Positions 14,232 to 22,866 of a DNA stretch of 24,652 nucleotides are shown here, piece by piece. The notes beneath the pieces were generated by a model that saw only the letters and a program-made list of their open reading frames with translations, was not told where the DNA came from and made no database searches. This DNA comes from Psychrobacillus sp040274765 (lineage in GTDB: Bacteria; Bacillota; Bacilli; Bacillales_A; Planococcaceae). The position numbers were made by a program, and so were the translations under genes. Within the stretch, counting starts at the first letter, position 1. Each line of letters starts with the position of its first letter. The stretch covers positions 1-24,652 of the forward strand of contig JBEMAY010000048.1 in the NCBI GenBank assembly GCA_040274765.1. The letters are read 5' to 3'.

Positions 14232-16484
14232 TTAATGCGGCAAAATAGTTACTTCGCCGTTCTTCGTTATGATAACCTCAATCGATCCATCCTTACCTGT
14301 TTGAAAATAGGGTATGTCCAATTTGTTTAAACGCTCTACAACTTCAGGATGCGGATGACCATAACGATTATTCAATCCGGCAGAAACTATAGCAAATTTA
14401 GGATTCGTTCTCTCCAAAAAAAGCTGTGTACTAGAAGTTTTACTACCATGATGCCCGAGCTTAAGTATCGTTTGTCCTTCAATCTGTTCGGAGTATTCGG
14501 TAGCTAATATCTGCTCCCCCTTGCTTTCCAAATCTCCTATAAACAAGCCCTTAAAATAAAGACTTTCCATTAAGAGAACCAACGAATCATCATTTCCTTC
14601 ATAGTTTGAATCACTAGGATACAAGTAAGTAAGCTGATAATAATTTGACTCAATCATTTCTCCTGACCCTTTTTCTAAAACCGGAATTCTTTGCTCATTA
14701 ATTTCCTCTCTGAAATCTTGCATGACATTTTCATTATAGGAACCCGGAGTAATATGTACCTCACCCACCCTTATTGCTTGAAGTATCTCCTCCGCCCCTT
14801 CAATATGATCTGCATCAGCATGTGTCAAGATCATTATATCTATTTGACTAATACCTCTACCTTTCAAAAATGGAACTACCACTTGTCTCCCAACCTCATA
14901 CACATTTGCACTTTCCATCCAATCATCCTGATTAAATCTAAGTACACCACCAGTATCAATTAAGATAACCTTCTCTCTATGTGGCATCTCGATAACAATA
15001 GAATCCCCTTGTCCTACATTTAAATAAGTAATAGTAGTATCCGAATTATTATAAGGAATAGTCTGGAGTATCACCATTGGTAAAAGGAGAATTACTAGGG
15101 CAAGTAATACTTTGGTTTTGGTTTCTATTAATATAAAAAAAGAAAAAATACTTATATATGCCAATGCAACAAACCAAAGCTCAGGTTGCCCAGGATTCCA
15201 CATTTGAAATGGTAATGTACCTAAAAAAATGATGAAATCATCTAACCAAATTCTTAATGGTTCATAGATTCGAAAGAAAATATCGCTGATTATAGGAAAG
15301 AGAAAAGTCATGGGAAGCAAAAAAAGATTAATTGGGAGTATGACGAATGAAAAAAGAGGAACAAACAATAGGTTCGCTAAAAAAGAAGAAAGTGAAATCT
15401 CATAAAACTGATAGATGAGGAGAGGATATACCATCAACTGACAAATGGCTGTAACAAGAAAGGACTGTACGAAAGGGTTACTGCTTAGTTTTAATAAGCT
15501 TGAGGAATTTATGAGGGAAAAAGCTGCTAAATAAGATAATTGAAAGCCTGTCTGATAAACAACCCAAGGAGTGTACAACAAAAATAAGAGGAAGCTTAAA
15601 GAAAATGCATCTGAGATATTTAATCTGTTTTTTGTTAGATTGCTGACCAATAAAATTTCTGTTACGGATACTGCTCTCCAAACTGAAGGAGCTCCACCAG
15701 CAATAAATCCATATAAAGGTAATGCTATAATTAAAAACCAATTGGCCGTTTCTCTTCTCACCCCGAAACGTACTAATATTTCAAAGAGCAACATAACTAC
15801 TAACGCAACATGTAAACCAGAAATCGCAAACAAATGAGTAATACCTAACGTTAAATATGCATCCTGAAGGTCTTGTGGCATTCTCTCTCTGCTCCCTATT
15901 AGCAAAGCTTCTGCTTCTGCTTGGAGAGTTTCTGGAAAAGTATGTTGTATATGTTGCTTTAATTTAAAACGTTGTTGAGCCATATAAGTACTGAATTTAG
16001 TATTCTTCTTTGAAATAATGTATTCTTCAACTAGTATTTGTCCAATAGCCCCGTTACTTTTTATATATTGCTGTAGGTCAAAAGCATATTTATGGGATTT
16101 TGGTCTCTCAATAGGTTTCTCTGCTCTAACCTGCAACACAAGACCGCTTAAGGAAGTATTAGTAAAGTAGTCTTTATGTTGTTCATTTGATAGCTTAAGC
16201 TGGACATACCATTTTTGGTTTGTCTCTGAAGTAGCAAAACCCCTTATGAATTGTCCATTTATTCGATAGTTATCCGTCCAAGTAATTGTGGTTACTTCTT
16301 TATGCTCCATTTTTTCGGGATTCACATAATCTACGTAGTAAAAAGTAAAGATTCCAATCATAATAGTTGTCACTGTAAATAAGAATGAAATTTGCTTGTA
16401 GATAAACCAACAGAATAATAACACAAATAAGAATAGTAGCCTTGTCGACTCAAAAGCTGCTAGAGTAGCAAGCATGATGGACAA
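14232..16484 (-). CDS. comEC: DNA uptake channel protein ComEC
   Basis: ComEC forms the membrane channel for transforming DNA and carries a metal-dependent nuclease-like domain proposed to degrade the non-transported strand. The 750 residues show the full layout: N-terminal membrane helices and a DUF4131/OB part (about 1-180), the competence transmembrane domain (about 200-490, with HLFAISGLHVALV and GAPSVWRA), and the beta-lactamase-fold domain (about 500-750) with THADADH at 554-560 and GHHGSK at 677-682. The reading frame is intact. The start is uncertain: TTG at 16484 gives the listed protein, ATG at 16475 one three residues shorter, and neither has a clear ribosome binding site. It follows comEB after 11 bases, so coupling to comEB translation is likely. 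Confidence 0.95.
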   Translation of the reverse strand: MSIMLATLAAFESTRLLFLFVLLFCWFIYKQISFLFTVTTIMIGIFTFYYVDYVNPEKMEHKEVTTITWTDNYRINGQFIRGFATSETNQKWYVQLKLSNEQHKDYFTNTSLSGLVLQVRAEKPIERPKSHKYAFDLQQYIKSNGAIGQILVEEYIISKKNTKFSTYMAQQRFKLKQHIQHTFPETLQAEAEALLIGSRERMPQDLQDAYLTLGITHLFAISGLHVALVVMLLFEILVRFGVRRETANWFLIIALPLYGFIAGGAPSVWRAVSVTEILLVSNLTKNRLNISDAFSLSFLLFLLYTPWVVYQTGFQLSYLAAFSLINSSSLLKLSSNPFVQSFLVTAICQLMVYPLLIYQFYEISLSSFLANLLFVPLFSFVILPINLFLLPMTFLFPIISDIFFRIYEPLRIWLDDFIIFLGTLPFQMWNPGQPELWFVALAYISIFSFFILIETKTKVLLALVILLLPMVILQTIPYNNSDTTITYLNVGQGDSIVIEMPHREKVILIDTGGVLRFNQDDWMESANVYEVGRQVVVPFLKGRGISQIDIMILTHADADHIEGAEEILQAIRVGEVHITPGSYNENVMQDFREEINEQRIPVLEKGSGEMIESNYYQLTYLYPSDSNYEGNDDSLVLLMESLYFKGLFIGDLESKGEQILATEYSEQIEGQTILKLGHHGSKTSSTQLFLERTNPKFAIVSAGLNNRYGHPHPEVVERLNKLDIPYFQTGKDGSIEVIITKNGEVTILPH

Positions 16485-16495
16485 GGCTACATATA

Positions 16496-17077
16496 TTACA
16501 TTACCTTGGATTCCTCCAGACCGAATAATTCTGCCACCTTCCTTTCATAAGGCAGTAGTTCCTCCTCACTTGCTCCTTTATCCCTTAGCTTCGTTATAAG
16601 CTCCATATATAGGGTCACCTTCTCATCGCTTAGGAAATCTATTTTACGCTCGTCAAAAGGTACGTGAATGATCTCTACGCCTGCCTTGTTAAGTAATTCT
16701 ATTGCATACGAGTTATTTTTATAGTCTTGGGCATAATATAACCTTGAAATTCCTGCTTGAATAATGGATTTCGTACAAGGTAAGCATGGAAAATGTGTGA
16801 CATATAAATCTGCTCCACCAACTGTAATACCGTACTTTGCACATTGTAATAGCGCATTCATCTCTGCATGTACCGTTCTCACACAATGGTTATCCACTAC
16901 ATAACAACCGTGATCAATACAATGCTCTCCGCCTGAAATAGAACCATTGTATCCTCCAGCCATTATTCGTCTATCCCTTACAATAGTGGCACCTACCGCT
17001 AAACGGGTACAAGTGCTCCTAAGTGCTAATAAGTGACTTTGTGCCATGAAAAATTGATCCCATGTAATTCTCTCCAT
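16496..17077 (-). CDS. comEB: dCMP deaminase family protein ComEB
   Basis: ComEB is a zinc deoxycytidylate deaminase-like enzyme encoded in the comE operon; in B. subtilis it is not needed for transformation itself but has been linked to polar localisation of competence proteins. The 193 residues have the zinc site H70-A71-E72 and P97-C98-L99-P100-C101, with GGYNGSISGGEHCIDHGC as the dCMP deaminase signature. The ATG start has GGGGGT eight bases upstream. It lies between comEA and comEC in the standard order. Confidence 0.96.
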   Translation of the reverse strand: MERITWDQFFMAQSHLLALRSTCTRLAVGATIVRDRRIMAGGYNGSISGGEHCIDHGCYVVDNHCVRTVHAEMNALLQCAKYGITVGGADLYVTHFPCLPCTKSIIQAGISRLYYAQDYKNNSYAIELLNKAGVEIIHVPFDERKIDFLSDEKVTLYMELITKLRDKGASEEELLPYERKVAELFGLEESKVM

Positions 17078-17146
17078 ATTAAATACCCCCTAAAATAATA
17101 CTTCTTTTAGTTTAAATCTTTCATGGACAAACTTCAATAAAGCCTA

Positions 17147-17770
17147 TTATTTTACAGTAATATAAGTTTCAAGCTTCTCAAACGTCTTTTCACCAATTCC
17201 CGTAACCTCCATCAAATCTTGGACAGTTTTAAATCCTCCATTTTCCTCTCTATAAGAGATGATGGCTTCTGCTTTAGCTGGACCTATTCCTGGTAAAGAA
17301 GTCAAGCCTTGCATATCTGATTTATTGATGTTGACTAGCTGGTTACCAGAGGAATCCATCGAGGAAGAATTTGCGGGGATCTCTAACTCCTCACCGATCA
17401 TAGGCACATAAATAATCATTTCATCCTCTACTTTTTGAGCATGATTGATTGTTTTACTATCGCTTTCTGGTAAATAGCCACCTGCTAGCTCGATAGCAGT
17501 TAGCACCCGATCACCATTTTTAAGTTCATAGACCCCTGGCTTTGTGACGGCTCCTTTTACTTCTATAAAAATTGTGTTATTTTCTTCATTATTTTTTATT
17601 TCTACTGTTTCAGTTAAGTTAGTATCATTTAAAAGGGAAGGTTGAATTGGTTCAGCGGAGGGGGGAGCTGAAAGGAATTGCCTTTGAATAAATAGAAAAA
17701 CTAGAAGGGCTAATACACCGATCGGAAGTATAAGCTTTTTCATTTTTTTGCGGTTAATCTTGGGGATCAT
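17147..17770 (-). CDS. comEA: Competence protein ComEA, DNA receptor
   Basis: ComEA is the membrane-anchored receptor that binds incoming double-stranded DNA outside the cell. The 207-residue protein has a positively charged N-terminus, one membrane helix (about 13-28), a SLBB domain (about 67-124, EVKGAVTKPGVYEL and GDRVLTAIELAGGY), a Ser-rich linker, and a helix-hairpin-helix domain (145-207) with LPGIGP and VTGIGE. I chose the ATG at 17770, with AAGAGG seven bases upstream; the ATG at 17788 has none. A paired structure lies in its leader. It follows yqeM after 78 bases. The divergent comER of B. subtilis is absent from this gap, and I found no ComK box there. Confidence 0.93.
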   Translation of the reverse strand: MIPKINRKKMKKLILPIGVLALLVFLFIQRQFLSAPPSAEPIQPSLLNDTNLTETVEIKNNEENNTIFIEVKGAVTKPGVYELKNGDRVLTAIELAGGYLPESDSKTINHAQKVEDEMIIYVPMIGEELEIPANSSSMDSSGNQLVNINKSDMQGLTSLPGIGPAKAEAIISYREENGGFKTVQDLMEVTGIGEKTFEKLETYITVK

Positions 17771-17777
17771 GCATCGT

Positions 17778-17837
17778 CCTCTTTTCATAAGAGGTAAATG
17801 ATATGGAGTTATACAAAATATACCAAATTTACCTCTT
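17778..17837 (-). promoter_or_regulatory. Inverted repeat and possible alternative fold in the comEA leader
   Basis: A perfect 11-base inverted repeat, minus strand AAGAGGTAAAT (17827-17837) and ATTTACCTCTT (17789-17799), encloses 27 bases. The second arm contains CCTCTT, which can also pair with the comEA ribosome binding site AAGAGG (17778-17783) over 6 bases across a 5-base loop. The first arm therefore competes with the real ribosome binding site. No T run follows, so it is not a clear terminator for yqeM. A regulatory role is inference. Confidence 0.5.
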
Positions 17838-17848
17838 CTTGAAAAGGA

Positions 17849-18589
17849 TTATTTCACTGCACGTATAAAATATCTTTCCACTTCATTGTTTGGTTGTTCT
17901 TCGAATATATCTGTATCCGTAAAAACTTGTGAAAATCCAACGCGCTTTAATAGTTTAGTATAGAATTCAAGTGGAAAACTTCTTTGATAATGCGATTCTT
18001 CAAATCTCTCGTAATAGCCTGACTGCTCATCACGGACAAAGAAAGTGATATCATGATAAATAGAATAATCTTCCTCTCCCTGTTCCGTATTCCATATATA
18101 AGCCACCTGCTCGTCTTCATATGTAAAAGGACCATCGGGAAATATATTACTCATTTTATATTCAGAATGGATGTCAAAAAATAGCTGACCACCTTCATTT
18201 AAAGCAGAGTAGACTTGTTGAAAGGTCTGCTCTACCTCTTCTAGTGTTTCCAAATAGTTTATGGAATCAATTGCGATTACTGCAACGTCTATCCCTGAGA
18301 TACCATCTATGTCGGTCATCGATTGGCACACAAATGTGATATCTGTATTTTGCTCCATACTTCTATTTTGGGCAACAGTCAGCATTGACTCAGATAAGTC
18401 AATGCCTATTACCTCATAGCCAGCTTTTGCAAAACTGACACTTAGTACTCCTGTGCCACAGCCAATATCCATTAAACGTTTATTTTTTAAAATAGGTGCT
18501 TTATCCAGCACCCATTCTGCATATTTATCATAAGGTATATCTGACATCAACGAATCGTAGATGAAGGCGAACTGGTCGTAAGTGGACAT
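17849..18589 (-). CDS. yqeM: Class I SAM-dependent methyltransferase YqeM
   Basis: A 246-residue predicted methyltransferase with unknown substrate. It has the SAM-binding motif MDIGCGTGVLSVSFAKAG (residues 40-57), the acidic residue after strand two (GIDLSESML), and a C-terminal beta-rich region typical of YqeM relatives. The start ATG overlaps the rsfS stop by one base (TAATG), so the two are translationally coupled. It ends the psd-yqeG-rsfS cluster and lies directly before comEA. From its company a target in translation is plausible, but this is not shown by the sequence. Confidence 0.9.
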   Translation of the reverse strand: MSTYDQFAFIYDSLMSDIPYDKYAEWVLDKAPILKNKRLMDIGCGTGVLSVSFAKAGYEVIGIDLSESMLTVAQNRSMEQNTDITFVCQSMTDIDGISGIDVAVIAIDSINYLETLEEVEQTFQQVYSALNEGGQLFFDIHSEYKMSNIFPDGPFTYEDEQVAYIWNTEQGEEDYSIYHDITFFVRDEQSGYYERFEESHYQRSFPLEFYTKLLKRVGFSQVFTDTDIFEEQPNNEVERYFIRAVK

Positions 18590-18942
18590 TATGCGTCATG
18601 CCCTACTTCGATCATTGGTGCGTCACCCCATAGACGTTCTAAGTTGTAATATGAGCGCTCATCTTTATGGAATACATGTGCCACCACATCTCCCATATCA
18701 ACTAAGATCCAACGAGCCTCGTCAAAACCTTCCATACGTTTTACATTGAATCCAGCTTTTTCGGCTTGTTCAAAAAGCTCTTTTGCAATCGCTTGAACTT
18801 GACGGTCTGAGTTGGCATGGCAAATAAGGAAGTAATCTGCAAGTAAGGATATACCTTGCATGTTTAAAATAACAATATCCTCTGCTCTTTTATCGTCTGC
18901 CGCTTTATAAGCTATTTCTACTAATGTTTTGTTTGAAGTCAT
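18589..18942 (-). CDS. rsfS: Ribosomal silencing factor RsfS
   Basis: RsfS binds ribosomal protein L14 and blocks joining of the ribosomal subunits when nutrients are scarce. The 117-residue protein has the family's core: DIVILNMQGISLLADYFLIC, HANSDRQVQAIAKEL, and WILVDMGDVVAHVFHKDERS followed by YYNLERLWGDA. Its start overlaps the yqeK stop by four bases (ATGA). Length and position equal those of B. subtilis yqeL. Confidence 0.97.
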   Translation of the reverse strand: MTSNKTLVEIAYKAADDKRAEDIVILNMQGISLLADYFLICHANSDRQVQAIAKELFEQAEKAGFNVKRMEGFDEARWILVDMGDVVAHVFHKDERSYYNLERLWGDAPMIEVGHDA

Positions 18943-19514
18943 TCTTTCACTTTTCCTCTCTTTTGTATCAAGTCATTATAACAATGAAATGAATCCGGAA
19001 ATACCGGCTGTCTTTTTTGAATCAAAAATGTCATGCTGTGCTGGACGCAACTAAGCATTGCGTCTTCTAAATCCTGGTATGCTATTTCTCTTAATAGCTC
19101 TATTCCAGGAAAATGTCTGCTAGGCTCAATCATATCTGCAATGTATACGATTTTTTCTAAATTAGACATCCCAGCTCGACCAGTTGTATGGTATTTAATA
19201 GCATTTAAAGTATCTTCGTCTTCAATATTAAATTCCTGTCTTGCTACATAGCTTCCCACAGGACCGTGCCATAATTCATGGTGAAACTTTAATAGCATCG
19301 GATCCATTTGCTCAGATATAATTTTTTCCTTCAACCAGGACTTATCGGCATATTTTACACTGTCATGTAAAATACCTGCTATTTCAGCCTTTTCTATATC
19401 TTCACCAAATTTGTCAGCAAGCAGTATGGCAGTTTCTGCCACACCTCTTGTATGGATCCATCGTCGCTCTGGCATTCTGTCTTTCATTTGAAGAAGCATA
19501 GATTCAAATTTCAT
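18939..19514 (-). CDS. yqeK: HD-domain Ap4A hydrolase YqeK
   Basis: YqeK is a symmetrical diadenosine tetraphosphate hydrolase of the HD superfamily, limiting Ap4A in Gram-positive bacteria. The 191 residues carry the metal-binding set: His21 (RWIHTRGVAETA), His50-Asp51 (GILHDSVKYAD), His83 (HGPVGSYVA), His109 (IKYHTTGR) and Asp127 (YIADMIEPSR). It overlaps nadD by 11 bases at its start and rsfS by four at its end, so all three are translated as a coupled set. Confidence 0.95.
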   Translation of the reverse strand: MKFESMLLQMKDRMPERRWIHTRGVAETAILLADKFGEDIEKAEIAGILHDSVKYADKSWLKEKIISEQMDPMLLKFHHELWHGPVGSYVARQEFNIEDEDTLNAIKYHTTGRAGMSNLEKIVYIADMIEPSRHFPGIELLREIAYQDLEDAMLSCVQHSMTFLIQKRQPVFPDSFHCYNDLIQKRGKVKE

Positions 19515-20076
19515 ACAGATTCTCCTTTTGAATGTATTCTCTAACCTGAGTAGGAATTAGAAACTTCGTTGTTTCTCCATTCTTCAGTCGTTTCCGTATG
19601 ACAGTAGAAGAAATATCGATTTGAGGTATATCTAAGGTAATAATAGGATATGCAGACACGATGGAGGTATTTGGTCTTGCAACACCTACCAAACGTACTA
19701 ATTTTAAAAGATCATCAATACGGTGCCACTTAGATAAATACTCCACCTGATCTCCACCAATGATAAAATAAAACTCGGTGTCTGCTTCTTGTTCTGTTAA
19801 TATTTTCATCGTATCAACAGTATAAGAGGTGCCCCCTCGAATAAGCTCAATCTTTTCTATGGTTAGATATGGTACATTTTCAATAGCAAGCTTTAGCATG
19901 GTTAAACGCTGTTCGGAAGTAACTCGTGTATCCTTTGTTTTATGAGGAGGAATAGCATTCGGCATCAATCTTACTTCATCTAAATGCAGTGCATATAACA
20001 CTTCATTAGCGATGATTAAGTGGCCAATATGTGGAGGGTTAAAAGTTCCCCCCAATATCCCTACTTTTTTGGTCAT
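19504..20076 (-). CDS. nadD: Nicotinate-nucleotide adenylyltransferase NadD
   Basis: NadD joins nicotinate mononucleotide and ATP to deamido-NAD, a required step of NAD synthesis. The 190-residue protein has the nucleotidyltransferase motif GGTFNPPHIGH at 9-19, PNAIPPHK, FIIGGDQVEYL, and the C-terminal ISST (155-158) of the ATP site. The start overlaps the yhbY stop by four bases (ATGA). Confidence 0.97.
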   Translation of the reverse strand: MTKKVGILGGTFNPPHIGHLIIANEVLYALHLDEVRLMPNAIPPHKTKDTRVTSEQRLTMLKLAIENVPYLTIEKIELIRGGTSYTVDTMKILTEQEADTEFYFIIGGDQVEYLSKWHRIDDLLKLVRLVGVARPNTSIVSAYPIITLDIPQIDISSTVIRKRLKNGETTKFLIPTQVREYIQKENLYEI

Positions 20077-20378
20077 GCACGATTCACTTTTGGAAGTTCA
20101 ATTCGTTTGTTGTTCTTAGATGGTTTATATAAAACAACTGTTAAACCGATCAATTGAACTAGCTCCGCTCTTGCTCCTTTTGCAAGTGCTTCTGCCACCT
20201 CATGCTTTTCATCCTCACAGTTTTGTAAAATACTGATTTTGATTAATTCACGTACTTCCAACGCCTCGCTAATTTGCTTAGTCATTGCATCATTTACTCC
20301 ACCTTTACCTACTTGAAATATTGGTGATAAATGGTGAGCCTGACTGCGTAAAAATCTTTTTTGTTTTCCTGTTAACAT
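20073..20378 (-). CDS. yhbY: CRM-domain RNA-binding protein YhbY (YqeI)
   Basis: A 101-residue single-domain CRM protein; members bind pre-50S particles and are thought to help ribosome assembly. Signatures are LTGKQKRFLRSQAHHLSPIF, then QVGKGGVNDA (the GxxG-like RNA loop) and ELIKISILQN. The ATG start has a strong AGGAGG site 6 bases upstream, only one base after the aroE stop. Confidence 0.95.
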   Translation of the reverse strand: MLTGKQKRFLRSQAHHLSPIFQVGKGGVNDAMTKQISEALEVRELIKISILQNCEDEKHEVAEALAKGARAELVQLIGLTVVLYKPSKNNKRIELPKVNRA

Positions 20379-20379
20379 A

Positions 20380-21195
20380 TTATCCTCCTAATTGCTCTGT
20401 CAATCGTTGAATCATATCATCTGTATTCGGATAATTTCCGTTCCAATATGAAAAGGCTAAGGCACCTTGATGTACAAGCATACCTAAACCGTTAATTGTT
20501 CGAACATTGTACTTTTTTGCTTCCGTTAGAAAAGGGGTAACTAAAGGATTATATACAATATCAGCAACAATTGTATACTCCTTAATACCATTCAACTGAA
20601 TAGGAAGCTCTTGTGTATTGTTTTTCATACCAAGAGGCGTTGTTTGAATAATCACATCATACGATTGTAATCGTTCCTCTGCCTCTGGATATGTGATTGC
20701 TTGACCAAATTGAAGCTCATCTACCAGTTTTTTTGTATTTTCTATTGTACGATTTGCGATGGTTAGGTTTTTATATCCAAGCTGCTTAAAGGCAAATACA
20801 ATTCCTCTAGCTGCTCCACCTGCGCCGAGCACCAATATTTTATTGGATAGGTCAGTTTTCCCTAATGAACGAATAAATCCTAAACCATCTGTATTATAAC
20901 CAACGTATTCTCCTTCATCTGTTTTGACGACTGTATTCACAGCTCCTATCTTAGCAGCTGACTCATCCAGACGATCTAGAAAGGGTATGATGGCTTCTTT
21001 ATAAGGAACGGTTACATTCCAACCACTGCAACCCAGATGCTTCAAACCCTTAATCGCATCCTCTAGCTTTCCTTCCTTAACATGGATCGGAATGTAGCTT
21101 GCATGGATATTTTGCTCCTGTAGCCAAGCATCATGCATATAAGGTGATAAAGAATGGGCAATTGGATTACCTATGACTGCAAACCATTTCTTCAA
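20380..21195 (-). CDS. aroE: Shikimate dehydrogenase AroE
   Basis: AroE reduces 3-dehydroshikimate to shikimate with NADPH in aromatic amino-acid synthesis. The 271 residues show the substrate site SLSPYMHD (Ser15, Ser17), the catalytic NVTVPYKE (Lys66), AVNTVV, YNTDGLGF, the NADPH loop GAGGAARG and GLGMLVHQGA. The start is a TTG with AGGGGGAAG about 8 bases upstream; no ATG lies near the conserved N-terminus, so TTG is well supported. It begins 12 bases after yqeH. Confidence 0.96.
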   Translation of the reverse strand: MKKWFAVIGNPIAHSLSPYMHDAWLQEQNIHASYIPIHVKEGKLEDAIKGLKHLGCSGWNVTVPYKEAIIPFLDRLDESAAKIGAVNTVVKTDEGEYVGYNTDGLGFIRSLGKTDLSNKILVLGAGGAARGIVFAFKQLGYKNLTIANRTIENTKKLVDELQFGQAITYPEAEERLQSYDVIIQTTPLGMKNNTQELPIQLNGIKEYTIVADIVYNPLVTPFLTEAKKYNVRTINGLGMLVHQGALAFSYWNGNYPNTDDMIQRLTEQLGG

Positions 21196-21207
21196 ACTTA
21201 CTTCCCC

Positions 21208-22311
21208 CTAAATAAGAGATGGACGAATAGAAACCTCTACACCAGCAGGAGCATGGGCTGCTATCACAACTCCGCCTTTTTGCACAGTTATCCAACCAAG
21301 TCCTGAAAATACGATATCCGTTTTATCATCTTTTATCTTAAATTCATGTCTTACTAAAGGTGGTAAAAGATCTACAAATTTTTCGGATGGTGGTGACAAC
21401 AATTGACCACGATGCTCTTGCCATAATGTATCTGCATTCTCAAGCTTCGTACGATGTATAGGAATATCGTTTGCTATATGACAAGTAAAGGCAGATCGTT
21501 CTCCCTTTATAAAATCAAATCGAGAAAGTCCTCCAAGATAGAGAGTTTGCTCACTATTTAGTTGGAAAACCTTTGGCTTCACTTCTTTTTTAGGTGTTAT
21601 AAACTTTAGCTCCGATGGATCTAAGAAATGCGCCATCTGGTGGTGATTAATAATCCCTGGAGTATCGTATAGAGCTTTTTTATCATCTAAAGGAATCTCA
21701 ATCATATCTAAGGTTGTCCCAGGGAAATGGGAGGTCGTAATAACTGCCTCTGCACCAGTAGCTTGTTTGATAATTCTATTGATGAATGTAGATTTCCCAA
21801 CATTAGTACAGCCTACTACGTAAACATCTTCACCTTTACGGTAATGGTCGATTGCCTCCATAGCCTCTGGCATTCCTGTACCCTTATGTGCACTAACAAA
21901 TAAAACATCAATTGGCGCTAAGCCTAATTTTTTTGCTTCTTGCTTCATCCAATTGATCACTTTGTTTTTCTTTACTGATTTAGGCAGTAAATCTGCTTTG
22001 TTTGCAATTAAAAGTATCGGATTGTTACCAACAAATCGATGTAACCCAGGTAGCCAACTTCCATTGAAATCGAAAATATCTACGATTTTAACAATTAGTC
22101 CTTTTTTTGTTCCTAAACCATTTAATATTTTTAAAAAATCATCATCGGTTAAAGATACGGGTTGCAACTCATTGTAATTCTTTAAACGAAAACAACGCTG
22201 ACAAATAATATCTTCTTTTTCTAATGAAGAAACAGGAGCGTATCCTGGTTCTCCTACTAATTCGGTTTGGATTACTGTTCCACAACCTATACATTTTGGT
22301 GCTTCTGTCAC
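21208..22311 (-). CDS. yqeH: Ribosome biogenesis GTPase YqeH (circularly permuted)
   Basis: YqeH is a GTPase needed for 30S subunit assembly. The 367-residue protein opens with a zinc finger, C7-x2-C10 and C37-x2-C40. The GTPase domain has its motifs in permuted order: NKADLLPKS (G4) first, then GCTNVGKSTF (G1), TTLDMIEIP (G2/G3 region) and YDTPGI (G3). A C-terminal nucleic-acid-binding part follows. I chose the GTG at 22311, with GGAGG seven bases upstream and a four-base overlap with the yqeG stop (GTGA); the longer ATG frame at 22326 has no ribosome binding site. The length then agrees with B. subtilis YqeH. Confidence 0.95.
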   Translation of the reverse strand: MTEAPKCIGCGTVIQTELVGEPGYAPVSSLEKEDIICQRCFRLKNYNELQPVSLTDDDFLKILNGLGTKKGLIVKIVDIFDFNGSWLPGLHRFVGNNPILLIANKADLLPKSVKKNKVINWMKQEAKKLGLAPIDVLFVSAHKGTGMPEAMEAIDHYRKGEDVYVVGCTNVGKSTFINRIIKQATGAEAVITTSHFPGTTLDMIEIPLDDKKALYDTPGIINHHQMAHFLDPSELKFITPKKEVKPKVFQLNSEQTLYLGGLSRFDFIKGERSAFTCHIANDIPIHRTKLENADTLWQEHRGQLLSPPSEKFVDLLPPLVRHEFKIKDDKTDIVFSGLGWITVQKGGVVIAAHAPAGVEVSIRPSLI

Positions 22312-22829
22312 GCTTCTTCCTCCCATGTAACTTGTCCTTTTTTGTCCAAGTAACTAAAAATTCTTCTCTCCACCATACGATTGAATTTAGTCACAAAACC
22401 ATCTGATTTTGCAACTGGTATTACTAATATGGTATGGAGCTTTTGTCTATTTCCGCCGAATACATCCGTTAATAGCTGATCTCCAATAACTACAACTTCC
22501 TCTTTTTTGACGGACATTATACTTAGCGCATGACGAAAAGCCTTTCCTAAAGGCTTTTTTGCTTTATATATAAAAGGGATCCCTAATGGATCTGCGAATG
22601 ACTTTACGCGTAATTCATTGTTATTGGACACAATGGTTACTTGAATACCTGCTGCTTTCATATTGGTAAACCACTCAATTAGTTTAGGGGTTGCATCTGG
22701 ACGATCCCATTCTACTAATGTATTATCCAAATCTGTAATAATCGCCTTTACGCCTTTTTCTTTTAACATTTCCGGTGTTATATGAAAGACACTTCTAACA
22801 AATTCGCTTGGTATAAAATTTGAATACAA
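22308..22829 (-). CDS. yqeG: YqeG family HAD-IIIA phosphatase
   Basis: A 173-residue HAD phosphatase with nucleophile motif DLDNT (Asp33, Asp35), VTIVSNNNE (motif II), KAKKPLGKAF (Lys of motif III) and VVIGDQLLTDV (motif IV). The YqeG family is related to yeast Gep4, a phosphatidylglycerophosphate phosphatase, so a lipid substrate is possible. I chose the TTG at 22829, with GGAG eight bases upstream; this aligns with the B. subtilis N-terminus. A GTG at 22844 would add five residues and lacks a good ribosome binding site. It begins shortly after psd and overlaps yqeH by four bases. Confidence 0.9.
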   Translation of the reverse strand: MYSNFIPSEFVRSVFHITPEMLKEKGVKAIITDLDNTLVEWDRPDATPKLIEWFTNMKAAGIQVTIVSNNNELRVKSFADPLGIPFIYKAKKPLGKAFRHALSIMSVKKEEVVVIGDQLLTDVFGGNRQKLHTILVIPVAKSDGFVTKFNRMVERRIFSYLDKKGQVTWEEEA

Positions 22830-22866
22830 AGACAAACACTCCACTTCGACACTTTTTCTTTAACGA

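Noticed and set aside
15478..15837. Open frames on both strands inside comEC
   Set aside because: The comEC frame is intact and conserved across this stretch; the others are low-complexity shadows without start signals.
17771..17848. ComK box upstream of comEA
   Set aside because: No AAAA-N5-TTTT pair with proper spacing is present on either strand.
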